From NCBI RefSeq assembly GCF_012641095.1, contig NZ_JAAVSC010000013.1, positions 1 to 64,000 on the forward strand: DNA of 64,000 nt. The letters run 5' to 3'. Below are positions 1 to 7,733 of the stretch, piece after piece. Within the stretch, counting starts at the first letter, position 1. Every line of letters begins with the position of its first letter. This DNA comes from Lactobacillus sp. HBUAS51381 (GTDB lineage Bacteria; Bacillota; Bacilli; Lactobacillales; Lactobacillaceae). The translations under genes and the position numbers were made by a program. The notes beneath the pieces were generated by a model, which saw only the letters and a list, made by a program, of their open reading frames with translations, was not told where the DNA came from and searched no databases.

Positions 1-97
1 CAAAATGCTTAAGTTACTGAACCGCCGTATACGGAACCGTACGTACGGTGGTGTGAGAGGTCGGTAGCCGAACTAATCGGCTACCTCCTACTCGATT
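1..97 (+). mobile_element. 3' end of a group II intron (domains V and VI)
   Basis: The first ~55 bases contain a stem-loop with a GTATACGG / CCGTACGTACGG core and GNRA-like tetraloop, typical of group II intron domain V. It is followed by a GGTAGCCG / CGGCTACC hairpin with an unpaired A in the 3' arm (AACTAAT region), typical of domain VI with its branch-point adenosine, and then CTCCTACTCGATT, a usual 3' intron end. The reverse transcriptase/maturase gene would lie before the window. The exact 3' splice junction (about 96-97) is inferred. Confidence 0.75.
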
Positions 98-143
98 ATA
101 TCTTTTGTCAACTGTTTTTGATGAGAATAAAGATTACAACTAC

Positions 144-186
144 AATACCGTTCCGTTCGCTTGGCGAATTGGGCGGTATTTTTTGT
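144..186 (+). terminator. Rho-independent terminator
   Basis: AATACCG pairs with CGGTATT across a 23-nt loop and is followed by a T-run. It lies just after the intron end and before the yfhO-like gene, so it probably ends an upstream transcript. Confidence 0.7.
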
Positions 187-242
187 TATACTGAACTTAT
201 TGCATTTTTCGAGACACAACGCTGGTTTGGAGGAATTTATTT

Positions 243-3200
243 ATGAAGATCAAGAGTCACCGGATTCCCGTGTGGGTGGTTTACTCACTCTGCTTTGCGG
301 TACTTGCGACGATGAGTTTTGGAATTTTACGGTTAGCTGGGCGGACCTTTATCTGGGACATGGATGGGATTGCCCAGCATTATCCCATCATGCAGGAGTT
401 CCAACGACTCCTACACCAAGACGGGCTCAATGGCCTAGTAGGGTGGTCGTGGACGCTGGGGATTGGGGCCGACAAGCTGACCACCTTAGCCTATTACGTA
501 TTAGGTGATCCGTTTGCTTATATTCTGGCATTACTGCCCGGCAAGTGGCTCGAAGCCGGCTTTGGCTACATGGTCGTGGCGCGGCTCTATGCGAGTGGAC
601 TGGCCTTTTTAGCCTTGGCGCACGAGTATCATTTCCGGCCGGGGAGTCAGCTCATGGGGGCCTTAACCTATGCCTTCACCGGTTATTCCCTGATGATTGG
701 GTATCACCATCCCTTTTTCCTACTTCCGATGATTAGCTTCCCCCTTTTACTGGTGGGAATTAACTGGATCTTGCGGGGCCGAAGCTGGGCGTTACTGGGG
801 GGGATGACCGGGCTGACGATTCTCAGTAACTTTTATTTTGCCTACATATTGGGGTTGGGTAGCCTCATTTATATTGTGATTCGTTATGCCCACGTTCGGC
901 GACTGGGTACGCTGAAGATTCGACCGCTACAGGTGATCTTACGAAGCCTCTATGCCGCAATGGGTGGGCTACTACTCTCGGGTGTTCTATTGGTGCCGTC
1001 AGCGCTGATGATGTTGAATTCAACACGAACGGGCGGCCTATTTGCCAACGGTCTCAAGCTTTATCCGTTGAGTTATTACCTCAAGTTGGGGAATTCAATC
1101 CTGACGACCGGCGATAGCCTGAACTACTGGGTGATTCTGGGGCTCAGTAGTCTGACCTTTCTGGGTTGCGTCTACGTGTTGGTGCATTGGTGGAATTATC
1201 GTTATTTAGCGGGAACACTGGTGGCGATTGGCCTGGGGCTCTTGATCCCGGCGGTGGCGGCGTTCTTTAACGTCTTCTCCACCCCCTCTAATCGCTGGCT
1301 CTTACTGGCGGCGGTGCCGTTTGCCCTAGCGACAATGATCTTTTATGACCATCTGACCCAACTCACGGCGCGTGATGGGTGGTGGTTGGGCGGTAGTGCC
1401 CTGGGATTATTGCTCGTCGTCTACGTGGGAAACGGGCTAATCTTCAACAATCCACCACGGAACTTCGTCGTCTACGGTTTTTTACTGGTGATGACGCTAC
1501 TCGTGATTGCCGGCATTGCCGTTCACTCGCGTACCTTGTTACGGTTGATTTGGGTCGTCGTTGGATTGAATCTGATTGGCAATGCGTGGGGGTACTACAA
1601 CATTGAGGCCGGTGGCCGTGCCGATCAACAATTACGACAGGGTGATGCGACGGCTTATCTGGCCGACTACTTTGATGGCGCCGAACGGGGCATTCACACC
1701 GGATCAGCCTTTTCTCGAGTCAATGTCACGCCGTCCTACAACGTTTTTCAGACAGTTGGGAATAATATGACCATGGCGCACCAACTACCGGGGATCATGT
1801 CCTACTTTTCCGTGCAAAACGGTTCGGTCGGGCGGTTTAGCGAAGCACTTCAGGACGCTCAATATGCGATGAATTCGCCGCTAGGACAGGGCGACAATCG
1901 AAGCACACTGGACCATTTACTGGGTGTGAAGCACATCTTTACTCGCGAGGACCAATTGGCTGACGGCGCGGCAATGCCCTATGGCTATCACGCCCAGAAG
2001 CGAGTTTATCCCGAGAAGGCTGTCTATGGGCTGTCGAATGGCACGGGCACGCAGATCTTGACGACGAAGCTGAATGCTCCATTGGTGTATGCGCAGACGC
2101 ACGTGCTGACGGATTGGCAGTGGCGGCAGTTATCCGCGGTGGATCGCGAGCGCAGTCTGACACAGGCGGCGGTGGTGAAGCGGAATAAGACCGTTCGCCA
2201 GGCCAATTATCAGTCGCCCAAGCACGTCTTGAAGTACCATGTTGAAGCAGAGACTACTAAGGTGATTGATGGCCCCAACAAGACGATTCCCTACCGGTTA
2301 GCGCAAGCCGCGGCCGGGCAGAAGGCCATCTTGAACGGTAAGCAATCGCAGACGTACGGCCCTAACATCGCGAATCCGCAACTGAAAACGGACGCGGATG
2401 GCAAGATTAGTCGGGCCGACGTAGAGAAGTACGGACCACTCGTAAAGCTGCGTCAGAACCGCTCGGCACTGGCTTACGTGTGGGGACGTAACCGGCAGAT
2501 TTTAAAGCAGGATCGTCGGGCCAATCAAACGGGATTGCACCAATTGAGTAGTGATGCGCAGGGCAAGCAGCTCACCTATGAACTGACGATTGACCAGCCA
2601 CAACGCACGAAGGGGGCCGAATTGTATCTGCAGTTGGATGGCATTCGTTCGCGGCGGCAAACGGCCCAAGAAATGGTTCAAGAGAAAGCCAGTACGGCGA
2701 TCCTGAGTGGTCAACCGCGGCCAACTTTAACGAAAGTTGACAACTGGCGGGCGGCCTTACTGAACCCGGACATGGGGAGCTATTGGATCACGGCGTCTAC
2801 GAAGGGGTCGACCAAGAACTTTACCCAATTGGGAATTGATAATCTGTCGGACTACGAGCCGAGAACCAAGGCGCTGATCAATCTGGGTTATTCGTCTCAT
2901 GCACGGAAGACCGTTAAGATCACGTTCCATACGGCGAAGAACATTAAGCTTAAGTCGGCGAAATTGATTGCGATGCCGTTTAACCGGCATTACGATCAGC
3001 GGATTAAGACGCTGCAGAACCATGGCCTGAAGCATCAGCGCGTGACGGCTAACCACGTCACGGGAAGCTTGCAGACGAAGCAGGCCAGTATTTTGACGAC
3101 GTCGATCCCCTATACACCGGGCTGGAAGTTGACGGTTGATGGTCAAGCGACGCAGACGATTAAGGTGAACGAAGGCTTTGTTGGGGCCAGACTCAAGGCT

Positions 3201-3338
3201 GGTAATCACCGAATCAAGTTGAGCTACCATACGCCGGGACTTCGACCAGGACTAGGGCTAACGATATTGGGAGCGCTAATCTTACTGGTTGCGTCAGTTT
3301 GGCATTATATTTGGCGACCGGTTCCGCATCGGCATTAG
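243..3338 (+). CDS. YfhO-family multi-pass membrane protein
   Basis: The 1031-residue product has about 12-14 hydrophobic segments in residues 1-430 (start KIKSHRIPVWVVYSL), a long soluble, basic, largely extracytoplasmic region from about 450 to 990, and a final membrane helix near 1000-1025. This is the size and layout of the Firmicutes YfhO/DUF6541-like proteins. They resemble GT-C glycosyltransferases and are linked to glycosylation of lipoteichoic acid or surface polymers. A DxD-like motif (WDMDGIAQHYP) sits in the first extracellular loop, as in GT-C enzymes. The start ATG follows a strong GGAGG site. The gene looks monocistronic and ends at a terminator. The exact sugar and acceptor cannot be told from sequence. 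Confidence 0.85.
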   Translation: MKIKSHRIPVWVVYSLCFAVLATMSFGILRLAGRTFIWDMDGIAQHYPIMQEFQRLLHQDGLNGLVGWSWTLGIGADKLTTLAYYVLGDPFAYILALLPGKWLEAGFGYMVVARLYASGLAFLALAHEYHFRPGSQLMGALTYAFTGYSLMIGYHHPFFLLPMISFPLLLVGINWILRGRSWALLGGMTGLTILSNFYFAYILGLGSLIYIVIRYAHVRRLGTLKIRPLQVILRSLYAAMGGLLLSGVLLVPSALMMLNSTRTGGLFANGLKLYPLSYYLKLGNSILTTGDSLNYWVILGLSSLTFLGCVYVLVHWWNYRYLAGTLVAIGLGLLIPAVAAFFNVFSTPSNRWLLLAAVPFALATMIFYDHLTQLTARDGWWLGGSALGLLLVVYVGNGLIFNNPPRNFVVYGFLLVMTLLVIAGIAVHSRTLLRLIWVVVGLNLIGNAWGYYNIEAGGRADQQLRQGDATAYLADYFDGAERGIHTGSAFSRVNVTPSYNVFQTVGNNMTMAHQLPGIMSYFSVQNGSVGRFSEALQDAQYAMNSPLGQGDNRSTLDHLLGVKHIFTREDQLADGAAMPYGYHAQKRVYPEKAVYGLSNGTGTQILTTKLNAPLVYAQTHVLTDWQWRQLSAVDRERSLTQAAVVKRNKTVRQANYQSPKHVLKYHVEAETTKVIDGPNKTIPYRLAQAAAGQKAILNGKQSQTYGPNIANPQLKTDADGKISRADVEKYGPLVKLRQNRSALAYVWGRNRQILKQDRRANQTGLHQLSSDAQGKQLTYELTIDQPQRTKGAELYLQLDGIRSRRQTAQEMVQEKASTAILSGQPRPTLTKVDNWRAALLNPDMGSYWITASTKGSTKNFTQLGIDNLSDYEPRTKALINLGYSSHARKTVKITFHTAKNIKLKSAKLIAMPFNRHYDQRIKTLQNHGLKHQRVTANHVTGSLQTKQASILTTSIPYTPGWKLTVDGQATQTIKVNEGFVGARLKAGNHRIKLSYHTPGLRPGLGLTILGALILLVASVWHYIWRPVPHRH

Positions 3339-3382
3339 GAATGCTTGGGTATGGCGGTTGAAGTGTATCTATATGAAAACTA

Positions 3383-3428
3383 TAAAGCCCTTTTGAAGAG
3401 GCTGGATGCGACTTCGAGGGCCTTTTTA
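3383..3428 (+). terminator. Terminator of the yfhO-like gene
   Basis: AAAGCCCT and AGGGCCTTT form an imperfect stem (one bulge) followed by TTTTTAG, 45 bp after the stop codon. Confidence 0.65.
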
Positions 3429-3480
3429 GTGTACCTGGAGAATAGTTTCAAGTAGTTATTAATTCAGAATAACAAGAATT

Positions 3481-3509
3481 TTGTCTAGACTCTGTACTTA
3501 TCATATACT
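3481..3509 (+). promoter_or_regulatory. Probable sigma-A promoter of the ParA/HEPN operon
   Basis: TTGTCT (3481-3486) and TATACT (3504-3509) are separated by 17 bp. The surroundings are strongly AT-rich. Transcription from here would start near 3516 and give a ~150-nt leader that contains the two CRISPR-like repeats. Confidence 0.55.
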
Positions 3510-3531
3510 ACGTTATATAATATATTTATAA

Positions 3532-3620
3532 ATTTATCTCTATGTTGTAGAGGTGATCCAGTAGCCTATGAGAAGTAAGCAGGCTATAGAAGTGTATTCC
3601 CCACGTTGTGGGGGTGAAAT
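3532..3620 (+). CRISPR. Degenerate two-repeat, one-spacer CRISPR-like unit (type I-E-like)
   Basis: Two 28-nt blocks, 3532-3559 and 3593-3620, lie at a period of exactly 61 nt, leaving a 33-nt spacer (3560-3592). They agree at 16 of 28 positions. The downstream copy reads GTATTCCCCACG-TTGTGGGGGTGA and resembles the type I-E repeat of lactobacilli (stem CCCCA/TGGGG, GGTGA tail). The upstream copy keeps the hairpin with different bases (CTCTA/TAGAG) and ends GGTGATCC, as the canonical repeat does. The spacer holds its own inverted repeat (TAGCCT/AGGCTA). There are no cas genes in the window. It could be a relic, or a CreA-like RNA gene next to a toxin. Confidence 0.55.
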
Positions 3621-3665
3621 TATGGTTGGTTGTCAGGTGAATTCGCAAGTGGAGGATGATAAGTT

Positions 3666-4694
3666 ATGACATCAAAAGTAATTGCTATGTTCAATCACAA
3701 AGGCGGTGTATCGAAAACTACTAGCGCATTCAATATTGGGTGGAATTTAGCAAGCCGAAATAAGCGGGTACTTTTAGTGGATGGAGATCCACAGTGTAAT
3801 TTAACGGGATTAATCTTGGGGGATAATTTTGAAAATTATTACACAAACGAAGAGACCAAAAAGAATAATTTGTACGATGGTGTACAACCGGCGTTTGCAG
3901 GAGGACCTAATCCCATAACAGGGCTAAAGTGCGTGCAGACAAAGAATAGTAACTTGTTTTTATTGCCAGGACATTTGAACCTTTCTGAGTTGGAAACCCA
4001 ACTGAGCTTTGCATTGCTTCAAAATCAGCAGTTGTCAACACTTCAAAATTTGCCGGGGTCCTTTTATTATCTCATTCAAGCTTGTTCCGAGAAATATAAT
4101 ATTGATATCGTTATCATCGATATGAATCCCGGACTGGGGGCTATTAATCAAACTCTGTTTATGTCATCGGATGGCTTTATTCTCCCAACTAATCCTGATC
4201 CATTCTCTGTTATGGCAATTAACACTCTTGCGAAAGTTACACCAAGATGGAATAAGGTTGCTGCAGATTTCAATGAAAATTTCAAGTCTGCGGCATACAA
4301 ATTACCAGACTCACGGCATGTCTTTCTCGGAAGCTTGATACAACGATTTAATCTCATGAAGGGGAAACCGGCGAATGCTTATACAGACTTAATCAAACAG
4401 ATTAAGATAGCAATTTGTCAAACACTTGTTCCGGCTCTGAAGAAGAATAAGATGCTCTTAGATGACTATCCTGAGCATCTCGTGGAAAGTCTGTATACAT
4501 TGGCTGAAATCCGGAACTTCGATGCTCTAATGACCTTTTCAAATGAATATGCCGTGCCAGTGTTCGATCTGAAGGATGATCAAATTGCACAGTCAGGTGC
4601 TGCGTTGAATTCGATGACAGAGAAGCGTGATAAAATTAAAGCCACGTTTGGATTGTTATCAGATTACTTGATGGAAGAGCTGGCAGAACTTTGA
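3666..4694 (+). CDS. ParA/MinD-family ATPase, partner of an HEPN protein
   Basis: The 342-residue protein begins with a ParA-type deviant Walker A motif, HKGGVSKTT (residues 11-19; Lys12 is the signature lysine, Lys17 the P-loop lysine), where the usual GKT glycine is Ser16. It continues with a switch-like DGDPQCNLT motif and a Walker B-like VIIDMNPGLG near residue 155. It is longer than plain plasmid ParA proteins, with an extra helical C-terminal part. The ATG follows a GGAGGA site. The stop overlaps the start of the next gene by 4 nt, so the two are translationally coupled. No ParB or centromere-binding gene is adjacent, which argues against simple partitioning. The gene is AT-rich compared with the chromosome and probably acquired. 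Family call is firm; biological role is inferred. Confidence 0.8.
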   Translation: MTSKVIAMFNHKGGVSKTTSAFNIGWNLASRNKRVLLVDGDPQCNLTGLILGDNFENYYTNEETKKNNLYDGVQPAFAGGPNPITGLKCVQTKNSNLFLLPGHLNLSELETQLSFALLQNQQLSTLQNLPGSFYYLIQACSEKYNIDIVIIDMNPGLGAINQTLFMSSDGFILPTNPDPFSVMAINTLAKVTPRWNKVAADFNENFKSAAYKLPDSRHVFLGSLIQRFNLMKGKPANAYTDLIKQIKIAICQTLVPALKKNKMLLDDYPEHLVESLYTLAEIRNFDALMTFSNEYAVPVFDLKDDQIAQSGAALNSMTEKRDKIKATFGLLSDYLMEELAEL

Positions 4695-5302
4695 TACATT
4701 TTACTTCAAACTCTAAAAGCTTATTCGAGGATAATATAAATACCCTACAGGAATCTAAAACCATAGTCGCGTTCTTAAAAGATCAAAAGGTATCAATTGA
4801 CTATTCAGATTTATTGCGCTGGCAATGGGTTCAAATCGTATCAGCAATGGATAAGTTTTTTCATGATGTGATTATTGATGGTATCGCTTATCGAATTGCT
4901 CAAAATAAACTAACCGACCGAATTTCTAGTACACAGTTTAGTTTTAGTTCATTTAGTTCTTTGGAGAATAGCTCTGACCTTGTCGATAAGTTTATCGATA
5001 AACTTGCTAACTATTCCATGCAGAACTCTCGAAATATTGCTGATAGTTTATCCTTTGTTTGGCCACAGAGGCATAAGTGGACTGCAATCTGTAATTCCAG
5101 TAACTCTTCAATAGATTTAAAAGTAGCTATTGATTTAATTGCATCTCGACGAAACCAGATTGTCCATCAAGCGGATTTTCAAAACGAATCTTTGGCAAGA
5201 TCTTCAATATCTGAAGCTGATGTTGTTAACTGTCAAAAAGTAGTTCAGGAAATAGTTTTTAGTACGTTTGAATTGCTGTCGCGTGAACTTAATGATCTAT
5301 GA
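4691..5302 (+). CDS. HEPN-domain protein, candidate RNase effector
   Basis: The 203-residue, all-helical protein carries the HEPN ribonuclease motif R-x4-H as R154-N155-Q-I-V-H159, preceded by a helix ending in IASRR. This matches the RNxxxH form seen in toxin and defence HEPN proteins, especially the RiboL-PSP/MAE_28990-like group. Start is TTG at 4691, overlapping the ParA stop as TTGA. The next ATG is far inside. The region is AT-rich. Its tight coupling to a ParA-like ATPase suggests a two-gene module in which the ATPase controls an RNase. I know of no experimentally named system with exactly this pair. HEPN fold confidence is moderate because it rests on one motif and length. Confidence 0.65.
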   Translation: MIHFTSNSKSLFEDNINTLQESKTIVAFLKDQKVSIDYSDLLRWQWVQIVSAMDKFFHDVIIDGIAYRIAQNKLTDRISSTQFSFSSFSSLENSSDLVDKFIDKLANYSMQNSRNIADSLSFVWPQRHKWTAICNSSNSSIDLKVAIDLIASRRNQIVHQADFQNESLARSSISEADVVNCQKVVQEIVFSTFELLSRELNDL

Positions 5303-5654
5303 TTATTTGTGTTATTAAATCATGATATGTAATTATCTGGGGGAAAAGGCTGATCCGAAAGTGAATCTGTTTGCTTCGTAAGTTGAGTACTATACGAAGT
5401 ATGATGTAATGGATACTTTCAAGCAATTTTTCTTATAAAAGCTTATCTTTTTAGTGATAATCTATCGAAAGTAACATTTAAGATAATTTTTACAGATTCT
5501 AGGTATATCTGAGAGAGGTAACTGCTGTATTTTGGTGGACCTAAAGTTTTGCTAAAGCTCGCCAATCCGGGCTGTTTTCTCGTACTTTCCTGGTATACTA
5601 GAGGCTGTTGTGAATCTTTCACAACAAATATGTTCCATCGGAGGAGAAAAATAC
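5303..5654 (+). promoter_or_regulatory. Intergenic region with S-layer promoter and 5' UTR hairpin
   Basis: The first ~270 bases are AT-rich and show no gene. TGGTATACTAGA (about 5590-5601) gives a -10 box, and the same string recurs before the S-layer gene at 22646. The leader then forms a perfect hairpin GTTGTGAA-tc-TTCACAAC (about 5606-5624), followed by GGAGGAG 8-9 nt before the ATG at 5655. A stable 5' UTR stem is a known feature of long-lived S-layer mRNAs in lactobacilli; here the function is inferred. Confidence 0.6.
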
Positions 5655-7097
5655 ATGCAAAGTAGTTTGAAGAACTCACTGTATCTGGGGTTAGCAGTAT
5701 TGAGTTTAGGAGCCGTTGCCACGGTTAACACCACAGCTAGCGCCGCTTCCAAGGTTAAGGTGACGTCTGATGTCGCTTTAAAGACGGCCGGCGAAACCCG
5801 CAACGTTGAAGCAACGGGGACGAATGCTTTATACAGCAAGCCTGGTACTGTCAAAGGTGCTAAGCGCGTGGCTTCCAAGTCAACGATGAAGAAGATGGCG
5901 AACTCCAAGAAGTCCGCTGATTACTTCCGGGCTTACCGGGTAGCCAAGACCAACAAGGGCCTGGTTTACTACAAAGTTGTTTCCATGAATGGTAAGTACC
6001 GTGGTTACATCTACGGTGGCCGGAGCACGACCACGTTTGCCCGTGGGATTCAATCCGCTGACACGACCCAAACAGCCGCAATGCCAGCTAAGACGACCGG
6101 TTACCACTTGGCTAACGCTAAGAAGAACGGTCTCTGGACGGCACCTAAGAACACCCAATACAAGGCCAAGAGTGTTAGCCTGTACGGTGCAGGTTCTAAG
6201 GATACGTTTACGGTATCTAAGGCCCAGACGAAGACGCGTGAAGGTAGCTTATACTACTACGTGACTGATGATCAAGATAATTCCATTGCTGGCTGGATTT
6301 ACGCTGGCAAGGGCTACAAGGCAGATGCCACGACCCAAAGTCTGGGTGGTTTGGCTTTGAAGGCTTCTGATGCTAAGGCAACGGCTGACAACAGTGTCAC
6401 CATCAACTACGTGGGCTCAAATGGGAACTCTGTTGGCACTTCTACGTTTGTGACGGCGACGAAGAACACAAAGCAAAATAATCCAGTTCAATTAACTGAT
6501 AAGAATATGGCTGGTCAAACAGTTACTGACTTCATCAACGATGCCACGAACACACCCGCTGGTTACAAGGTATCTGATACGGCTGTAGCCACCAAGGCTG
6601 CTAAGGCCGTCTACGGTGGGACCGTGACGATCAGTGTCTACAAGGCAGCAACGTCTACGATCGCGTTCTACTTACCATCTGCCAATGGTGTATTAGCTGG
6701 GAATCAATTGAACCCTAACGATTTCTCTAAGGGCAAGCCAGCTATTACGGCGGCCCAAGCGGCTGAATTGACGGGTAACAGCAATGATGCCATTGTGACG
6801 ACAGCTAATGGGAAGACTCAGACGGTCACTGATAGTTTCTTCACCAAGCCACTTTACTCCAAGCTATTGAAGGCAACGTCTAATATGACGTTTGCTAATA
6901 CGGCTGATAGTTCTAAGTCGACCACGATTAAGAGTGGTGAAAGCTACTACATTACCTACACGTACAGTGCGGATAAGACTGCAAGAGCGAATAGTAATGC
7001 TAAATACGGTGATACCATTCTTGCCGTCTTTGACCAACAAGCAACGGTCGCAACGGCTTTACCTGATGCCACTAACAGCGGTGTGACTAACTACTAA
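5655..7097 (+). CDS. SlpA-type S-layer protein, paralog 1
   Basis: The 480-residue product starts [20 protein letters not shown], a Sec signal peptide cleaved near ASA-ASK. It then has the N-terminal region found in Levilactobacillus brevis S-layer proteins: [47 protein letters not shown] and [16 protein letters not shown]. That basic N-terminal half binds the cell-wall polymer in L. brevis SlpA; the Thr/Ala/Asn-rich C-terminal half is the self-assembling part. The reading frame is open from 5610, but ATG 5655 is chosen because it follows GGAGGAG and matches the starts of both paralogs. Codon use is strongly biased, as in highly expressed genes. A terminator follows within 50 bp. Confidence 0.85.
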   Translation: MQSSLKNSLYLGLAVLSLGAVATVNTTASAASKVKVTSDVALKTAGETRNVEATGTNALYSKPGTVKGAKRVASKSTMKKMANSKKSADYFRAYRVAKTNKGLVYYKVVSMNGKYRGYIYGGRSTTTFARGIQSADTTQTAAMPAKTTGYHLANAKKNGLWTAPKNTQYKAKSVSLYGAGSKDTFTVSKAQTKTREGSLYYYVTDDQDNSIAGWIYAGKGYKADATTQSLGGLALKASDAKATADNSVTINYVGSNGNSVGTSTFVTATKNTKQNNPVQLTDKNMAGQTVTDFINDATNTPAGYKVSDTAVATKAAKAVYGGTVTISVYKAATSTIAFYLPSANGVLAGNQLNPNDFSKGKPAITAAQAAELTGNSNDAIVTTANGKTQTVTDSFFTKPLYSKLLKATSNMTFANTADSSKSTTIKSGESYYITYTYSADKTARANSNAKYGDTILAVFDQQATVATALPDATNSGVTNY

Positions 7098-7126
7098 GAT
7101 TTAACATAATTGATTGCATAATGTAT

Positions 7127-7160
7127 GAAGGTCCCGGATCGAATGGTCTGGGGCCTTTTT
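7127..7160 (+). terminator. Terminator of S-layer paralog 1
   Basis: AAGGTCCCGGA pairs with TCTGGGGCCTT (two G-T pairs), followed by TTTTT. Confidence 0.85.
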
Positions 7161-7233
7161 GATATGCAGTGAGCCGCAGCCGGTGGATTTTTACAACGGA
7201 CAATCATTGCTCGATGCAACAGATTTATGAGTG

Positions 7234-7287
7234 AAACGATAGTGCTAGGTGCTTGCAAGGTAGTATGTTATGCTGGGGCGAGCATAA
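7234..7287 (+). repeat. Dispersed ~53-nt intergenic repeat, copy A
   Basis: AAACGATAGTnCTAGG, a 15-nt variable segment, then ATGTTATGCTG-4 nt-AGCATAA. The same blocks with the same 15-nt spacing recur at 15900-15952. The 3' block forms a TTATGCT/AGCATAA hairpin. It lies between the S-layer terminator and the HicAB operon. Confidence 0.6.
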
Positions 7288-7387
7288 TCAGAATTGGTAG
7301 TGGCTAGAGAGTTGTAGAAAATACCTTTAAGACAATAGTGGAAAGGTTGTCGGATCGGTGGATATTCTTTTGTTTTACAGTTAATTC

Positions 7388-7417
7388 TTGATTTTTCTAT
7401 CAGATTGATAGTATGAT
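7388..7417 (+). promoter_or_regulatory. hicAB promoter with palindromic operator in the spacer
   Basis: TTGATT (7388-7393) and TATGAT (7412-7417) are 18 bp apart. A perfect inverted repeat CTATCA-gat-TGATAG (7397-7411) lies between them. A ribbon-helix-helix HicB dimer bound here would block the promoter, the usual autoregulation of HicAB loci. Confidence 0.6.
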
Positions 7418-7455
7418 TACAACAGCAGTGAGATGACACTATATACGGTGCGTAG

Positions 7456-7731
7456 GTGATTACAATCAGTTCATTTGAAAAACTAGCGGCAAGATTTAAT
7501 AACGTTCCGGTGCCTAAAGATTTGACTTTCGCGGATGCAAAAAGATTTTTGGAACATTATGGATGCGTGTTTACTAATAATAGTGGTGGCTCACATTATG
7601 CCGTGAAGCATTCTGGGATACGTGATACAATTATTTTACCTCGTCACGCCCATCAAGCACTGAAAAGATATAATGTCAGTCAAATACTTGAATTTGTCGA
7701 TAAAATTGAAGCACAAGAGGAGGATAAATAA
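7456..7731 (+). CDS. hicA: HicA-family mRNA interferase toxin
   Basis: The 91-residue protein has the HicA double-stranded-RNA-binding-like fold pattern: TFADAKRFLEHYGCVF, then SGGSHYAVKH with the catalytic His47 in the G-S-H motif, and a C-terminal helix after PRHAHQALKRYNVSQIL. HicA toxins cleave mRNA in a ribosome-independent way and are held by HicB. The N-terminal ~18 residues are an extension seen in Gram-positive HicA variants. The GTG start at 7456 has a weak Shine-Dalgarno; a later GTG at 7510 would trim the extension. hicB follows after 2 nt. The low GC content differs from the chromosome and suggests transfer. Confidence 0.8.
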   Translation: MITISSFEKLAARFNNVPVPKDLTFADAKRFLEHYGCVFTNNSGGSHYAVKHSGIRDTIILPRHAHQALKRYNVSQILEFVDKIEAQEEDK

Positions 7732-7733
7732 TA

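Noticed and set aside
2757-3230. 157-codon ORF on the minus strand inside the yfhO-like gene
   Set aside because: Shadow of the plus-strand gene; no ribosome site and no family-like content.
3532-3620. Functional CRISPR array
   Set aside because: Only two divergent repeats, no cas genes in the window; kept only as a degenerate or CreA-like unit.
5610-5654. Upstream start for S-layer paralog 1
   Set aside because: It would add 15 residues before the signal peptide, lies in the hairpin leader, and neither paralog has it.
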